A stretch of DNA of 12,253 nucleotides. It comes from Hamiltosporidium magnivora. Its lineage: Eukaryota; Microsporidia; Dubosqiidae. Shown in pieces: positions 1 to 7,271 of the stretch (positions within the stretch are counted from its first letter, which is position 1; the number at the start of each line of letters is the position of its first letter). The notes beneath the pieces were generated by a model, which searched no databases, had not been told where the DNA came from, and was given only the letters and a program-made list of their open reading frames with translations. The translations under genes were made by a program, and so were the position numbers. The DNA lies in NCBI GenBank assembly GCA_004325065.1, contig PITI01000449.1, forward strand, positions 1 to 12,253, read 5' to 3'.

Positions 1-93
1 CAATTATATTACAGTTTATTGTAATTTATAACATATAATATATTTTAACAACCTTCAAATACCAGTAAGAATATACGCATTTTTTATGTCAGA

Positions 94-125
94 TTAGCTG
101 CCCTATCCGGTTGCGTGATCTAAAC
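94..125 (-). other. Probable Helitron 3' terminus, copy 1
   Basis: Downstream of the RepHel stop the minus strand reads caaccggatagggcagctaa followed by t. Helitrons end in CTRR preceded within about a dozen bases by a short GC-rich hairpin, and they insert between A and T. CTAA (97 to 94) followed by T fits. The hairpin survives only as CCGG...AGGG remnants with little pairing, as expected of an old copy. The end is inferred from the family rule and not from a filled or empty site comparison. Confidence 0.55.
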
Positions 126-416
126 AGCAAAAAAAAACTTCACTTTACATTTTTAAATTTTACTAGTATTTATCCTTATATCCGAGAGCCTTTGCGTTTA
201 TAATATTATTTGCTTTTTTTCTAGAAAGTATACTAATAAATCGGAAGGTTTTCCACGCCGAAAGAGCCCATAGAGGTGACAATGCTGGAAATCAGAGTCT
301 TTAAATCCATTCCACATATATGCACCGATTTTCTTTGTGCTTTGTTTATTTTCATCACAAAGGCGAGTCGCACAGGAACTGTAAACGTTTAAATTAAAAT
401 GGCATATTTGTTGGAC

Positions 417-836
417 CTATTGGAATTCGTGGAAACAGTACATCTTCCCTTTACATTTAATATTCAAAATAGTGGCATAATTAACACTATTTATAAGTTT
501 TTTCACCGAAAGTCTCACACAGTTACAAAGTTTTGATGGTTTGATGTTTTGAAGAAGAATGATAGACACATCTATTTTTAATTTTAAAACATGAAGTGGG
601 GTACCTGGAAAATCCAGTAAATTTAAAAATTCCGTTTGATACGCGACTTCTTCTTTATCGATTCCGGTATCTATAGAATTATATGTTTTAATTTCACCTG
701 TTATTAGATTTAGAACTTTAAAATCAATAAAATTCACATAATTGTTGGTATCAGCTAAAATAGCACGCACAACGACATCAAACCACTTATAGTTTTTGCA
801 ATTTTCTGTAATATTTGGAAAAATGTTTTTGATCAA
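417..836 (-). pseudogene. PIF1-like helicase C-terminal fragment of Helitron (copy 1)
   Basis: The longest surviving frame of the Helitron, 139 codons. It begins IKNIFPNITENCKNYKW and carries ILADTNN, GEIKTYNSID, TEFLNLLDFPGTPLHVLKLK, IILLQNIKPSKLCN and VRLSVKKL, in the order seen in the PIF1/RecD-like C-terminal half of Helitron helicases. The protein should continue into KRLQFPVRLAFAM; here a stop at 417 and a frameshift separate it from VRLAFVMKINKAQ at about 335-373. Residues after LKLKI are DVS, whereas copy 2 has GGS, and the last residue is Gln instead of Lys. This is the only place where the two copies differ. It probably survives as an open frame by chance, since its ATP-binding half is destroyed. 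Confidence 0.9.
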
Positions 837-1424
837 TTGTTTTTAGTTGATATTATGTTAAAAAAATTTGCTAGAAATTTTATGCAATAGATAGATTTTT
901 TGAATGGCAAATTCGCATATCTCAAAAGCTTTTATTGTTTTACGAAGCGTTTTAACAGTTGCATCATTTTGTAGTTAACATGTATATTGGTTTATGAGTC
1001 ATTTTTTTATAATTCTCCATGAAACAACAATTTGTGACACGCACATAGATTATCAGTCAGTGTTGAACGTGGAATTACTTGCAATGTTTGAATAAAATCG
1101 ACCGAAAATGAAATCAGCAATCCATCGAAAAGTAGTTATTTTCTCGCAAATCTTGCTGTGTAAGATCAAGCGCTTCCGATGTTTTTTTAGTGGGACATTT
1201 TGTATTCTTCTCGTATAATAATTTTACATGTTTGAAGAACTTTATCATTGTGGAATTTTTAGTGATATTACACGTTTGCATCTCACTTGTTTGTAAATTC
1301 AATGGTGATTTTAGCACTGACTGTGCTTCTAGACTAATTTATAAATGTTTTTTTCGCATTTCAGATGTCGATCGCAAGTGCAATTTTATTCTGGTATCAT
1401 ATAGAAGCCCGAATCAATAAGACA

Positions 1425-1466
1425 AAAAAAAGTTTTTCTTATACCTTCTAGCGCATCTATAAAAAA
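1425..1466 (-). other. Destroyed Walker A motif of the Helitron helicase (copy 1)
   Basis: The minus strand reads FFIDALEGIRKTFF where PIF1-type Helitron helicases have FFLDAPGGTGKTFL. Pro, two Gly and Thr of the loop are replaced, leaving only K and T. The following WDE-type Walker B position, near the start of the 1114-1317 block, reads YEK. ATP binding and hydrolysis would be lost. The same changes are found at 9179-9220. Confidence 0.8.
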
Positions 1467-2142
1467 CAATCCACCGTTTTTATCCAATATCTGATAATTT
1501 TTTGCAACAAATGCTCAAATCCTTTACATTTGGGTTCGTTTTACGTTCTAAATCCGCGCTCAATAAATATCATTTTGAGTTGATTTCCCAAAATACTCAA
1601 TTGCATACATCTTTGTGAACGATTGCGACATATATCTTCAATCGTAACTAAAGTGGGGATTGTATACGCTTAAAGATAAACGCATATCAGTGTTTTTTAT
1701 TCTCAAACTAATTAAGATGTCTTCATTCCTTATATCTTTGTATTTTCTCAATTTTTTTCGGATATGATGAGAAACTCGAAGTCAATATTTTAGAAATAGA
1801 GTGTTTTTTCTCGAAGGTTTGATTTTTTTACAAGCTTCTAGATAGGTTGCGCATCCTTAAACAGCTACTTTTTTATGCTCTTGGAAAGATTTCATCCGCG
1901 ATGTTAACTAACAGCAGCTGCAAGTAACAAGTTTCTAGATTGTTTGGTTAGACTGTATAAAGACAGCCTAACGAATTGATCACATACATATTAAAATTTC
2001 CCTTAACTATTTCCCCTAGTTTACGACAACGAAAATTTTTAGTCACTACATTCCATATGTAAAAATGCGGCACTTCAGAGTAAAGTAACGTTTCTGGTTA
2101 GAAATCTTAAATGTATAATTTAAAGAACGCGGTTGATGTAGT

Positions 2143-2495
2143 CTATGGTGGAGACAATGTTTTTGTATGTATATTTTCCTTTGTAAAATACAAACGATGC
2201 CCATTTTTGAGATAAACAACTAAATGAACACTTTTGGATGCGTTTAGGAATTGCAAATGAAAAAAAATGCTAAGTAGCGTCTTGATACTAATGAAATCTT
2301 TTAATTTATATTTTTTGATTTTAATAATTGGTGGTTGTATATTTTGTAAAGAAAAAATTGCCAATTTGCTTTTTTTGTCGACATATTTACACATGTATTT
2401 GATTTATTTAACTGTTTGCAATTCTCGATATTAATATGGGTTTTGAATGTTTTTGGAAGTAATGAAGAATATGGCACAACCCAACGATTATTCAC
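2143..2495 (-). pseudogene. Rep catalytic-tyrosine region of Helitron (copy 1)
   Basis: Two overlapping open stretches join by a frameshift into one Rep segment. The first (2301-2495) carries NNRWVVPYSSLLPKTFKTHI. The second (2143-2394) carries MCKYVDKKSKLAIFSLQN and then HLVVYLKNGHRLYFTKEN. With the codon just upstream (2395-2397, Tyr) the second reads YMCKY, matching the YxxKY motif whose two tyrosines form the transient DNA link in Helitron Rep nucleases. Both tyrosines are kept here although the metal-binding HUH motif about 370 bp upstream in the protein order (2765-2785) is damaged. Part of the larger pseudogene; repeated at 9897-10249. Confidence 0.85.
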
Positions 2496-2764
2496 TTAAA
2501 ATTTATTCTTTCAAACTTTAATGATAATGACTCTTCCACCTTCTTCAATATATCGGAGACTAAATTTTTCAAATCCATCATTTCCTGTTATTATCTCGGC
2601 GTATAAGTCTCTTAGATAGCTTTTCGTGCATTTTGTATTTTTCATACACGAAGAATCTTTGTTAATCGCCTCCCCTAATCCATAAATCATGTTTTTTGTA
2701 ATACTTTACACAAACGAGATCATTTCTGAATGGGTATTTCTGCTGAAATTATATTATCAATCGA

Positions 2765-2785
2765 CCATATAATAAGTACATGGGG
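2765..2785 (-). other. Degraded HUH nuclease motif of Helitron Rep (copy 1)
   Basis: The minus strand reads PHVLIIW where Helitron Rep proteins usually have PHAHILIW. One codon appears to be lost and the second metal-binding histidine is absent. The flanks (MYSINAQKIG before, NIISAEIP after) match the family in the same frame, so the placement is secure. Without HUH the nuclease could not bind its metal, which confirms loss of function. The identical lesion is at 10519-10539. Confidence 0.8.
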
Positions 2786-3162
2786 TAATCCTATTTTTTG
2801 AGCGTTGATAGAGTACATCTGACAGCGCGTGTTTTCAAAAACATGATGTTTTGAAATATTACCTATCCTTGATTTCTATTTTTGTTTAAATACACGTGCA
2901 ATGATGTCATGACGATTCGAAGAAGATTACAGGCAACAGAAGTTTCATTATTTATTCCCAAGTAGGATTGCACGTGAATATTATGAATAAATCTGAGAAC
3001 CATATCTTGAACATAAGTTATTGCATGTTGTGCGCATTCATGCAAGTGTCGTAGACTTCCGTTAATTTAGCAGGCGGTATGATCATTTTTTCTAGTTCGC
3101 CGAGATCGCTGCAGTAGAAACAGCGTCTCTTAAAGGTATATATTCCCAGGGCTTAATTTGAT

Positions 3163-3405
3163 TTAATTTAATCGAATGAAAACTAGTTGTTCGGTTTCGA
3201 TTTTTGGCATATATATCGACAATGCCTTGATGAAACAATTGCAACATTTAAAAATGTGATTATTTTGGTTTTTACGGATCACCAATCGATATGAATAGTA
3301 ATTCATAGCACTGACTTTCTTATTGATCGCTTCATGTATTGTTTGATTTTTCATTTTTATGTTGAAAAGATATCTATCTCTTCTTGCGAGAATAAAATTG
3401 GACAT
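3163..3405 (-). pseudogene. Helitron-like N domain fragment (copy 1)
   Basis: An 80-codon open stretch carrying RRDRYLFNIKMK, then VSAMNYYSYRLVIRKNQNN, then KIETEQLVFIRLN, which are conserved stretches of the domain just ahead of the Rep nuclease in Helitron proteins. Between them the expected LFHQxIVDxYAK segment is found only in another frame (LFHQGIVDIYAK), so a compensating pair of small indels lies between about 3200 and 3245. The next expected words (YIPLRDAV) again need a frame change. It is a fragment of the RepHel pseudogene and not an independent gene. The same fragment is at 10917-11159. Confidence 0.85.
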
Positions 3406-4184
3406 TGTAATGCGTCATAAGAGCGATAAGTTTCGAACACTCGCCTAACATTACCGTCTCTTCGAAAGAAAACTATATCTCAAACGTTAAATCCAGTTCC
3501 AATGATAATAGTTACATCTTCATCAATTTTTTGATCGTTATTTTTCTTTCGTGTTCGCCGGCTGGTGTTAGTCTGTTCTAATATAACCATAACTGTCAGC
3601 TGGAATTCGTTGAATATTTCCCCCAAACAGAACGACTAGATTGTTGTGTGGATCAAATAAAATTTATAATGCAGCAATAATTTATCAATCAGTGTTAGTA
3701 TTTATCCGACAACGTACATCCATTTCTTTATCCCTGGTTCCCATAAAATAAATTTAAAGGAAGTTATGATCTAAATTTGATATTTATAGTAATAATCCAG
3801 CTCGATTATATATTTGTCCTGGACTTTGTAAGTAACATATAATTTTAACGTATAATTAAAGTTGCACTCAAATGATGATATTTGAAAACTTAAATATGCA
3901 TAAATATATATGGAAAGAAATGTTTTGATTGTATTGTATCGCATGACAAATCGGTGGATGATGGTTCCGGTTAAGAATTTAATTCCGGTAATTTTACTTT
4001 TCACCTGCACAGCACATTCCTGGGTTTCGGTCGCAAATTTCAGTGCAAAATAAAACGCACAAACATTTTAATTTTTCTAAAAAAGACATAACCATAATGA
4101 CCGTAATTATAATTAGCCTAATATTGAACGAAGAAAAATTTATTTTAGCGTATAATGTTCTTCTAATTCAAATATTACGTTACC

Positions 4185-4418
4185 ATTGGTTCACAGTCTT
4201 GCTTTTCGTCGTTCTTTTGTTTCATTAGAATGAGCGTGGGCAGTATATAATTGACCGAGAGCTGATCTTAATTGTCGAGATTCTTCTGTTTTATTAGAGC
4301 GAGGTTATGTATTTAGTAATCAAGTTTTATCCAATTTTTGTTCCCTTTGTTCTTCTGTTTTAATTTAACGGACATGTGCAGATACTTTTAGAATGGTGCA
4401 CAATCTTCGGTTTTATTT
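4185..4418 (-). repeat. 69-bp degenerate repeats encoding Helitron N-terminal 23-residue units (copy 1)
   Basis: The plus-strand cores gttcttttgtttcattag, attcttctgttttattag and gttcttctgttttaattt start at 4211, 4280 and 4349, exactly 69 bp apart, with a fourth weaker core near 4404. On the minus strand they read NETKERRKARL, NKTEESRQLR and IKTEEQREQKL. This matches the charged ETEEERQARL-type repeats, 23 residues long, found at the N terminus of many Helitron proteins. The exact 23-codon spacing survives even though the frames between units are broken. Confidence 0.75.
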
Positions 4419-4435
4419 CTATTTCCCCCAATTAC

Positions 4436-4680
4436 TCACCGTGTCGGGTGCAGAATTGGCTTGGAGTATTCTCTGCTTATCGTAAGAGGCGACTAAAAGG
4501 AACTGGTCCTCTATGTTGGGGTTGGGCGTAGGGCTTAAAATCACCCTTTAAAACCACCTTATTACGAAACCCGAAAAGATAAACAAATCCACTAAATAGA
4601 AGACCAACGGGTGGCATTACTGAGGGAGGCCAAGGCTCTTGTAGGACTTTAGTACCGAGGATAAATAAATAAAATAAAAA
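4436..4680 (+). mobile_element. Probable truncated non-LTR retrotransposon 3' end, nested in the Helitron
   Basis: A sharply GC-richer block in AT-rich DNA, carrying cgtaagaggcgactaaaagg, ggttgggcgtagggc and cttattacgaaacccg, and ending in gtaccgaggataaataaata with an A-rich TAAA-type tail at 4661-4680. I recognise these phrases as resembling 3' ends of arthropod non-LTR elements, but I cannot name the family. No reverse transcriptase frame is present, so this would be a 5'-truncated copy. Helitron repeats end at 4418 on one side and a plausible Helitron start codon lies at 4758 on the other, so the block appears to interrupt the Helitron. I see no clear target site duplication. The left edge is approximate. 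Confidence 0.5.
4661..4680 (+). repeat. A-rich TAAA tail of the retroelement fragment
   Basis: ATAAATAAATAAAATAAAAA directly after the GC-rich block. A short A-rich microsatellite tail is typical of non-LTR retrotransposon or SINE 3' ends and gives the block a plus-strand orientation. Confidence 0.6.
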
Positions 4681-4755
4681 TTGTTTCTCAAGCCTATAAC
4701 AACATTTTCTTTCTTTCCACCTTTATAAATCAAGAATGTTTTTCCGTTTTTTAGG

Positions 4756-4816
4756 CATAACTTCTTTAGTCACAACTTCCTATCTATTATTTTTAAAAAA
4801 AGTAGAAAAAGAAAGA
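4756..4816 (-). other. Possible Helitron start codon and 5' terminus
   Basis: On the minus strand an ATG at 4758 opens MPKKRKNILDL and then meets a stop. Helitron proteins often begin with a basic MPRRRKNI-like stretch, so this could be the original start, separated from the 69-bp repeats by the retroelement block. Upstream, 4816 to 4801 reads tctttctttttctact preceded by A, fitting the Helitron rule of a TC start after host A. Both points are short matches in low-complexity sequence and remain tentative. Confidence 0.35.
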
Positions 4817-5095
4817 TTGAAGGTAAAAACCAAATAAAAGCTATAAATAAAAATTATAAATACTAACACTCTTTTAATCGATAAGCACTTTAATAACACC
4901 TCTTTAAACTAGTAACACTTATTTTAATAGCATTCTTTAAATACTTCAATTCAGATTTAATCCTTTGCATAAATAGCTACTATTAATATTATTTGGAATC
5001 ACCTCCTTTTATTAGCGTCTTTAAAAGAAATCTAGTAATAAGCACTTTTCTCAATTTACCTAATTATAGAAACTATACCCCTTTATTTAAAAAAA
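4817..5095. other. AT-rich spacer without recognisable gene
   Basis: No frame of useful length and no RNA gene is visible. The sequence has loosely recurring words such as taacac, ctctttaa and cttttaat at irregular spacing, which may be a very decayed repeat or plain low complexity. It separates the Helitron from the minisatellite upstream of Ste24. Confidence 0.5.
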
Positions 5096-5280
5096 ATATT
5101 TCCTTTTTTGAAAATATATTTTTTTTTGAACATATATTCCGTTTTTGAAAATATATTTTTTTTTGAACATATATTTTTTTTGAAGATATATTCCGTTTTT
5201 GAAAATATATTTTTTTTTGAACATATATTACGTTTTTGAAAATATTCCTCCCTTTTTTTGAAAATATCATCCTTTTTTTT
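5096..5280 (+). repeat. T-rich minisatellite, 37-bp unit
   Basis: Tandem units of 37 bp built from a ttttgaaaatatat half and a ttttttttgaacatata half. Two full units follow each other (from about 5100), then a 17-bp partial unit with gaagatata, then another full unit, then diverged units with cctccc and catcc inserts. The minus-strand translation is a repetitive Lys/Phe/Ile string and is not a credible protein. The repeat ends about 250 bp before the Ste24 ATG. Such tracts usually vary in length by slippage, so this is a likely polymorphic site. Confidence 0.85.
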
Positions 5281-5500
5281 TGTAAAAAAATTTCTTTATT
5301 TACTGTTTAAGACACACATAATATACATTTTTATCTATAAAAAACAATATTTTTCAGTTATCACATGATAATTTCCAAGGAACAAATTAAAATGCATTTA
5401 AACAATATTATATAAAAATCTGACAAAAATGGAAAACTATGATATAATCATCGAAAATTAATACAAAAATGGAAATTGCAAAAATCTTGTTTGAAAAAAA

Positions 5501-5510
5501 TATAAAAGGG
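5501..5510 (+). promoter_or_regulatory. TATA-like box and GGG motif before Ste24
   Basis: TATAAAAGGG lies 17 bp upstream of the ATG at 5528 (counted from the last G). Short 5' leaders with a GGG- or CCC-like motif just ahead of the start codon, often next to an AT-rich TATA-like element, have been described for microsporidian genes. This is the main sequence hint of such an organism. In AT-rich DNA the TATA part is weak evidence alone; the GGG stands out because G runs are rare here. Confidence 0.5.
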
Positions 5511-5527
5511 AGTTTTTTCTAAAAAAT

Positions 5528-6769
5528 ATGAAATATTCAAAGTTAAATATATTTTATTTTCTGTGCATATTGTTTGCTATTTCAGTTGTTTCTTATGAAA
5601 TAATATTCATGAAAAAATATATAAATGATCTTTCTAATTCAACTGAAATATTCCAGGAATCAGAAATTCTTAAAAAATTGTATGAAAGAAATGAAAAATC
5701 CTTCAAAACTAAACAAATATATACAACAGAAAAATACATAGCTCTTTTATGGTTACAAATATACGAAATATTAACATGTTTGGGGATTTCACTCATATTT
5801 ATTTCAAAAAAAGCACGAAAAATTATATTTGACAAATTAAATCAAAACAATACAACTGAAATACCATTTCTAACTTTAAAAAAATCAGAAATATCGTATT
5901 TTACACTTTTCGGAATTCTCATTTTCACATTTAAAATTATTAAATACTTACTCTTTAGTTGTAAAATAGGATTCGATGCTTTTGATTTTCGATCTCAAAT
6001 CAATAACCTCATACGTGTAATTATTTTTATATCTTACACCGGTTCTTTTTTAGCTTCATTGTTTCTCAAATTTTATAAAAGAAAATATTTTTACATTACG
6101 ATAATAGCTTTTGGTCTATTCATATATTTTAGTATATCTTTTAAAGAAATGGGAGATCCTACAATCGCAGGATACGAGAGAATAGACCCAACAACACTAG
6201 ACATTCAAATACAAGAAGCAATAACCAAATGCGAATTAGGAAATGATATTTTTGTAAAGCGAACCGGTAGTTTTTTTACGAATGCTTTCTTTGCCATAAA
6301 TTTCGTTACAAAACGTATAATATTAGACGGTGAAATTTTTAAAGGAAAATATTCTACACAAGGTATATTATCTCACGAACTTGGACATGCCATGGATGGG
6401 AGAAACATTCTATTTGCAAAAATTACATTAGAAATACTCAGCTTTGTTTTTATTTTGTTCTTTGTTGATTGTTTGGTTTCGAAATATTTTGTAGATGAAA
6501 ATGTTTCAAGAGATTGTTCAAGTGCGGTTCTTTTTTTATTTTATTTAAGCTATTTCCACGTCTGTTTAAAACCCATGAATAATATTTTGTCACAAATATT
6601 CGAATTTAGAGCAGATTCTTTTGCTAAATCACTCTCTCAGCATATTCCTCTGGCTAATTCTCTTTTTTTAATCTCGTTTACCAAAGAACCCTTTGTATCA
6701 AGCAAACTATACAGTGCTTTGCTTTACACACATCCAAGTATTTATGACAGACTAAAAAAATTTGATTGA
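5528..6769 (+). CDS. STE24: CAAX prenyl protease 1 / Ste24-type zinc metalloprotease (M48A)
   Basis: Known role: an integral endoplasmic-reticulum or inner-nuclear-membrane zinc protease that removes the last three residues of farnesylated CAAX proteins, and in yeast also cuts the a-factor precursor. Seen here: 413 residues with about seven hydrophobic segments (roughly 7-28, 72-93, 122-145, 161-180, 186-204, 300-320, 332-348). The catalytic HELGH is at 283-287 and the third zinc ligand E359 is in FEFRADSFA. Family signatures TNAFFAINFVTKRIIL (251-266) and YTHPSIYDRL (400-409) are in place. It is shorter than the roughly 450-475 residues of yeast and human enzymes, a size cut common in compact parasites. 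The ATG at 5528 is the first one in frame after the TATA/GGG motif and leads straight into membrane segment 1. No intron is visible and the frame is intact. It is the only intact gene in the unit. Confidence 0.9.
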   Translation: MKYSKLNIFYFLCILFAISVVSYEIIFMKKYINDLSNSTEIFQESEILKKLYERNEKSFKTKQIYTTEKYIALLWLQIYEILTCLGISLIFISKKARKIIFDKLNQNNTTEIPFLTLKKSEISYFTLFGILIFTFKIIKYLLFSCKIGFDAFDFRSQINNLIRVIIFISYTGSFLASLFLKFYKRKYFYITIIAFGLFIYFSISFKEMGDPTIAGYERIDPTTLDIQIQEAITKCELGNDIFVKRTGSFFTNAFFAINFVTKRIILDGEIFKGKYSTQGILSHELGHAMDGRNILFAKITLEILSFVFILFFVDCLVSKYFVDENVSRDCSSAVLFLFYLSYFHVCLKPMNNILSQIFEFRADSFAKSLSQHIPLANSLFLISFTKEPFVSSKLYSALLYTHPSIYDRLKKFD

Positions 6770-6770
6770 A

Positions 6771-6785
6771 AATAAAAAAAATAAA
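6771..6785 (+). terminator. Tandem AATAAA polyadenylation signals after Ste24
   Basis: AATAAA occurs at 6771-6776, one base after the TGA stop, and again at 6780-6785. This would give an extremely short 3' untranslated region, as in compact genomes. The signal is short and the region is A-rich, so chance occurrence is possible. Confidence 0.4.
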
Positions 6786-6860
6786 GTTTACTATTTCTAT
6801 TATAAAGTATTTGATTTTGATTATTTCATTAAAAAAATTTTGCTGATTTTTTACAACTAA

Positions 6861-7112
6861 GTTATTTTAGATGCAGTTCGGGTGAAAAATCAGTATCTCA
6901 ACCGAAAATACAAAGACCATATGTACTCACTTATTTCTAAACTTTGAAGATGTATTCTCTATATTACCTCAAAAATAAAACATATTATTTTGCAACCTTT
7001 GAATTCTTTAGAAATGATGAAATTTGAACCAGGGAAACAGAAATTTTATAAAGTTAGAGATAATAACAAATCCATATTTTTATACGGAAATCCTGAAATT
7101 AAAGAGATATAA
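6861..7112 (+). pseudogene. Unrecognised open-frame remnant with one internal stop
   Basis: One frame stays open from 6861 to the TAA at 7110-7112 except for a single TGA at 6945-6947. It contains VRVKNQYLNRKYKDHMYSLI before the stop and FEPGKQKFYKVRDNNKSIFL after it. The part after the stop has its own ATG ATG at 7014, giving a 32-residue peptide ending EIKEI. The residue mix looks more like coding sequence than the poly-Lys/Asn/Ile of random AT-rich frames, but I recognise no family. It may be a decayed gene, or a short gene on the same strand as Ste24, 91 bp after its stop. Confidence 0.3.
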
Positions 7113-7169
7113 AATATAAAAAATTTTCTTCAAAAAAAAACATAAAACACACAATTTGCAAATTTTTTT

Positions 7170-7271
7170 ATGAAAAACAAAATAAAAAAGAATTCATTCG
7201 AAGACATTAATGCAGAAGATACTGAGCAGCATTTGGATTTCTTTCAGACGGATCGTGAAATACAACAATAA
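7170..7271 (+). other. Small unassigned open frame (33 codons)
   Basis: ATG at 7170 opens MKNKIKKNSFEDINAEDTEQ and continues HLDFFQTDREIQQ to a TAA at 7269-7271. The acidic, balanced composition is unusual among the short frames here. It lies 57 bp after the preceding open-frame remnant and may be another piece of the same dead gene. No homology is recognised and expression is unknown. Confidence 0.2.

Larger units (their letters stand above)
1..4499 (+). repeat. Direct repeat, copy 1 of a 7754-bp periodic unit
   Basis: This segment recurs at 7755-12253 at a constant offset of 7754, with no indel and three substitutions that I could find (422 G/8176 T, 568 A/8322 C, 571 T/8325 C). The match runs to both ends of the window, so no boundary of the repeat is seen and the whole window is periodic. 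The unit holds an AT-rich flank, a dead Helitron and the start of a retroelement block. It is seen directly; whether it is a circle, a tandem array or an assembly over-run cannot be decided from this sequence. Confidence 0.97.
163..4758 (-). pseudogene. RepHel (Rep nuclease plus PIF1 helicase) pseudogene, copy 1
   Basis: Known role of the family: the Rep domain nicks and rejoins DNA and the helicase unwinds it during Helitron rolling-circle transposition. Visible blocks on the minus strand, in order: possible start MPKKRKNI (4758); KTEEQREQKL-type repeats (4185-4418); NPGMCCAG (about 4000-4030); YGYIRTD and then DIVFFRRDGNVRRV (about 3440-3590); MNYYSYRLVIRKNQNNHI (within 3163-3405); HECAQHAITYV and FTCNPTW (2958-2978); RHDIIARVFKQK (2879-2914); GLPHVLIIW (2765-2791); NRWVVPYSSLL, then YMCKYVDKKS (2143-2495); TLLYSEVPHFYIW (about 2060-2095); DALEGIRKTFF (1425-1466); LNLQTSEMQTCNITKNS (1114-1317); the PIF1 C-terminal frame (417-836); VRLAFVMKINKAQ (about 335-373); RRGKPSDLLVYFLEKK; and a stop at 163-165. 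Many frameshifts and stops break it. The match to the family is from memory of its consensus; no alignment was run. Confidence 0.9.
94..4816 (-). mobile_element. Decayed near-full-length Helitron, copy 1
   Basis: A rolling-circle Helitron relic read on the minus strand. Fragments matching the usual RepHel protein appear in the correct order from about 4758 down to 163: N-terminal repeats, Cys-rich segment, Helitron-like N domain, Rep nuclease and PIF1 helicase. The proposed 3' end is CTAA followed by T (minus strand, base 94), which fits the Helitron CTRR end and insertion at an AT dinucleotide. The proposed 5' end is A followed by TC at 4816, 58 bp ahead of a possible start codon at 4758; this end is weakly supported. 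A GC-rich retroelement fragment (about 4436-4680) seems to have inserted near the 5' end. The element cannot encode a working transposase. Confidence 0.88.

Noticed and set aside
1190..1420. Plus-strand 76-codon frame (also at 8944-9174)
   Set aside because: It is antisense to the Helitron helicase region, whose conserved residues read on the minus strand; no family motif in this frame.
3771..4010. Minus-strand 79-codon frame as a separate membrane protein (also at 11525-11764)
   Set aside because: The family-like words of this stretch (KLPEL, then PEPSSTDL) lie in a neighbouring frame; it is an out-of-frame shadow of the Helitron pseudogene.
4043..4228. Plus-strand 61-codon frame (also at 11797-11982)
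   Set aside because: Antisense to the Helitron N-terminal region with its 69-bp repeats; hydrophobic composition comes from AT-rich sequence.
4436..4680. tRNA or rRNA fragment explaining the GC-rich block
   Set aside because: No cloverleaf, no B-box consensus and no recognised rRNA core; the A-rich tail fits a retroelement better.
5073..5270. Minus-strand 65-codon frame rich in Lys and Phe
   Set aside because: It is the translation of the T-rich minisatellite and has no gene-like features.
5096..5280. CRISPR-like array
   Set aside because: Units are contiguous and low-complexity with no unique spacers.
5593..5835. Minus-strand 80-codon frame
   Set aside because: Antisense to the N-terminal part of Ste24.
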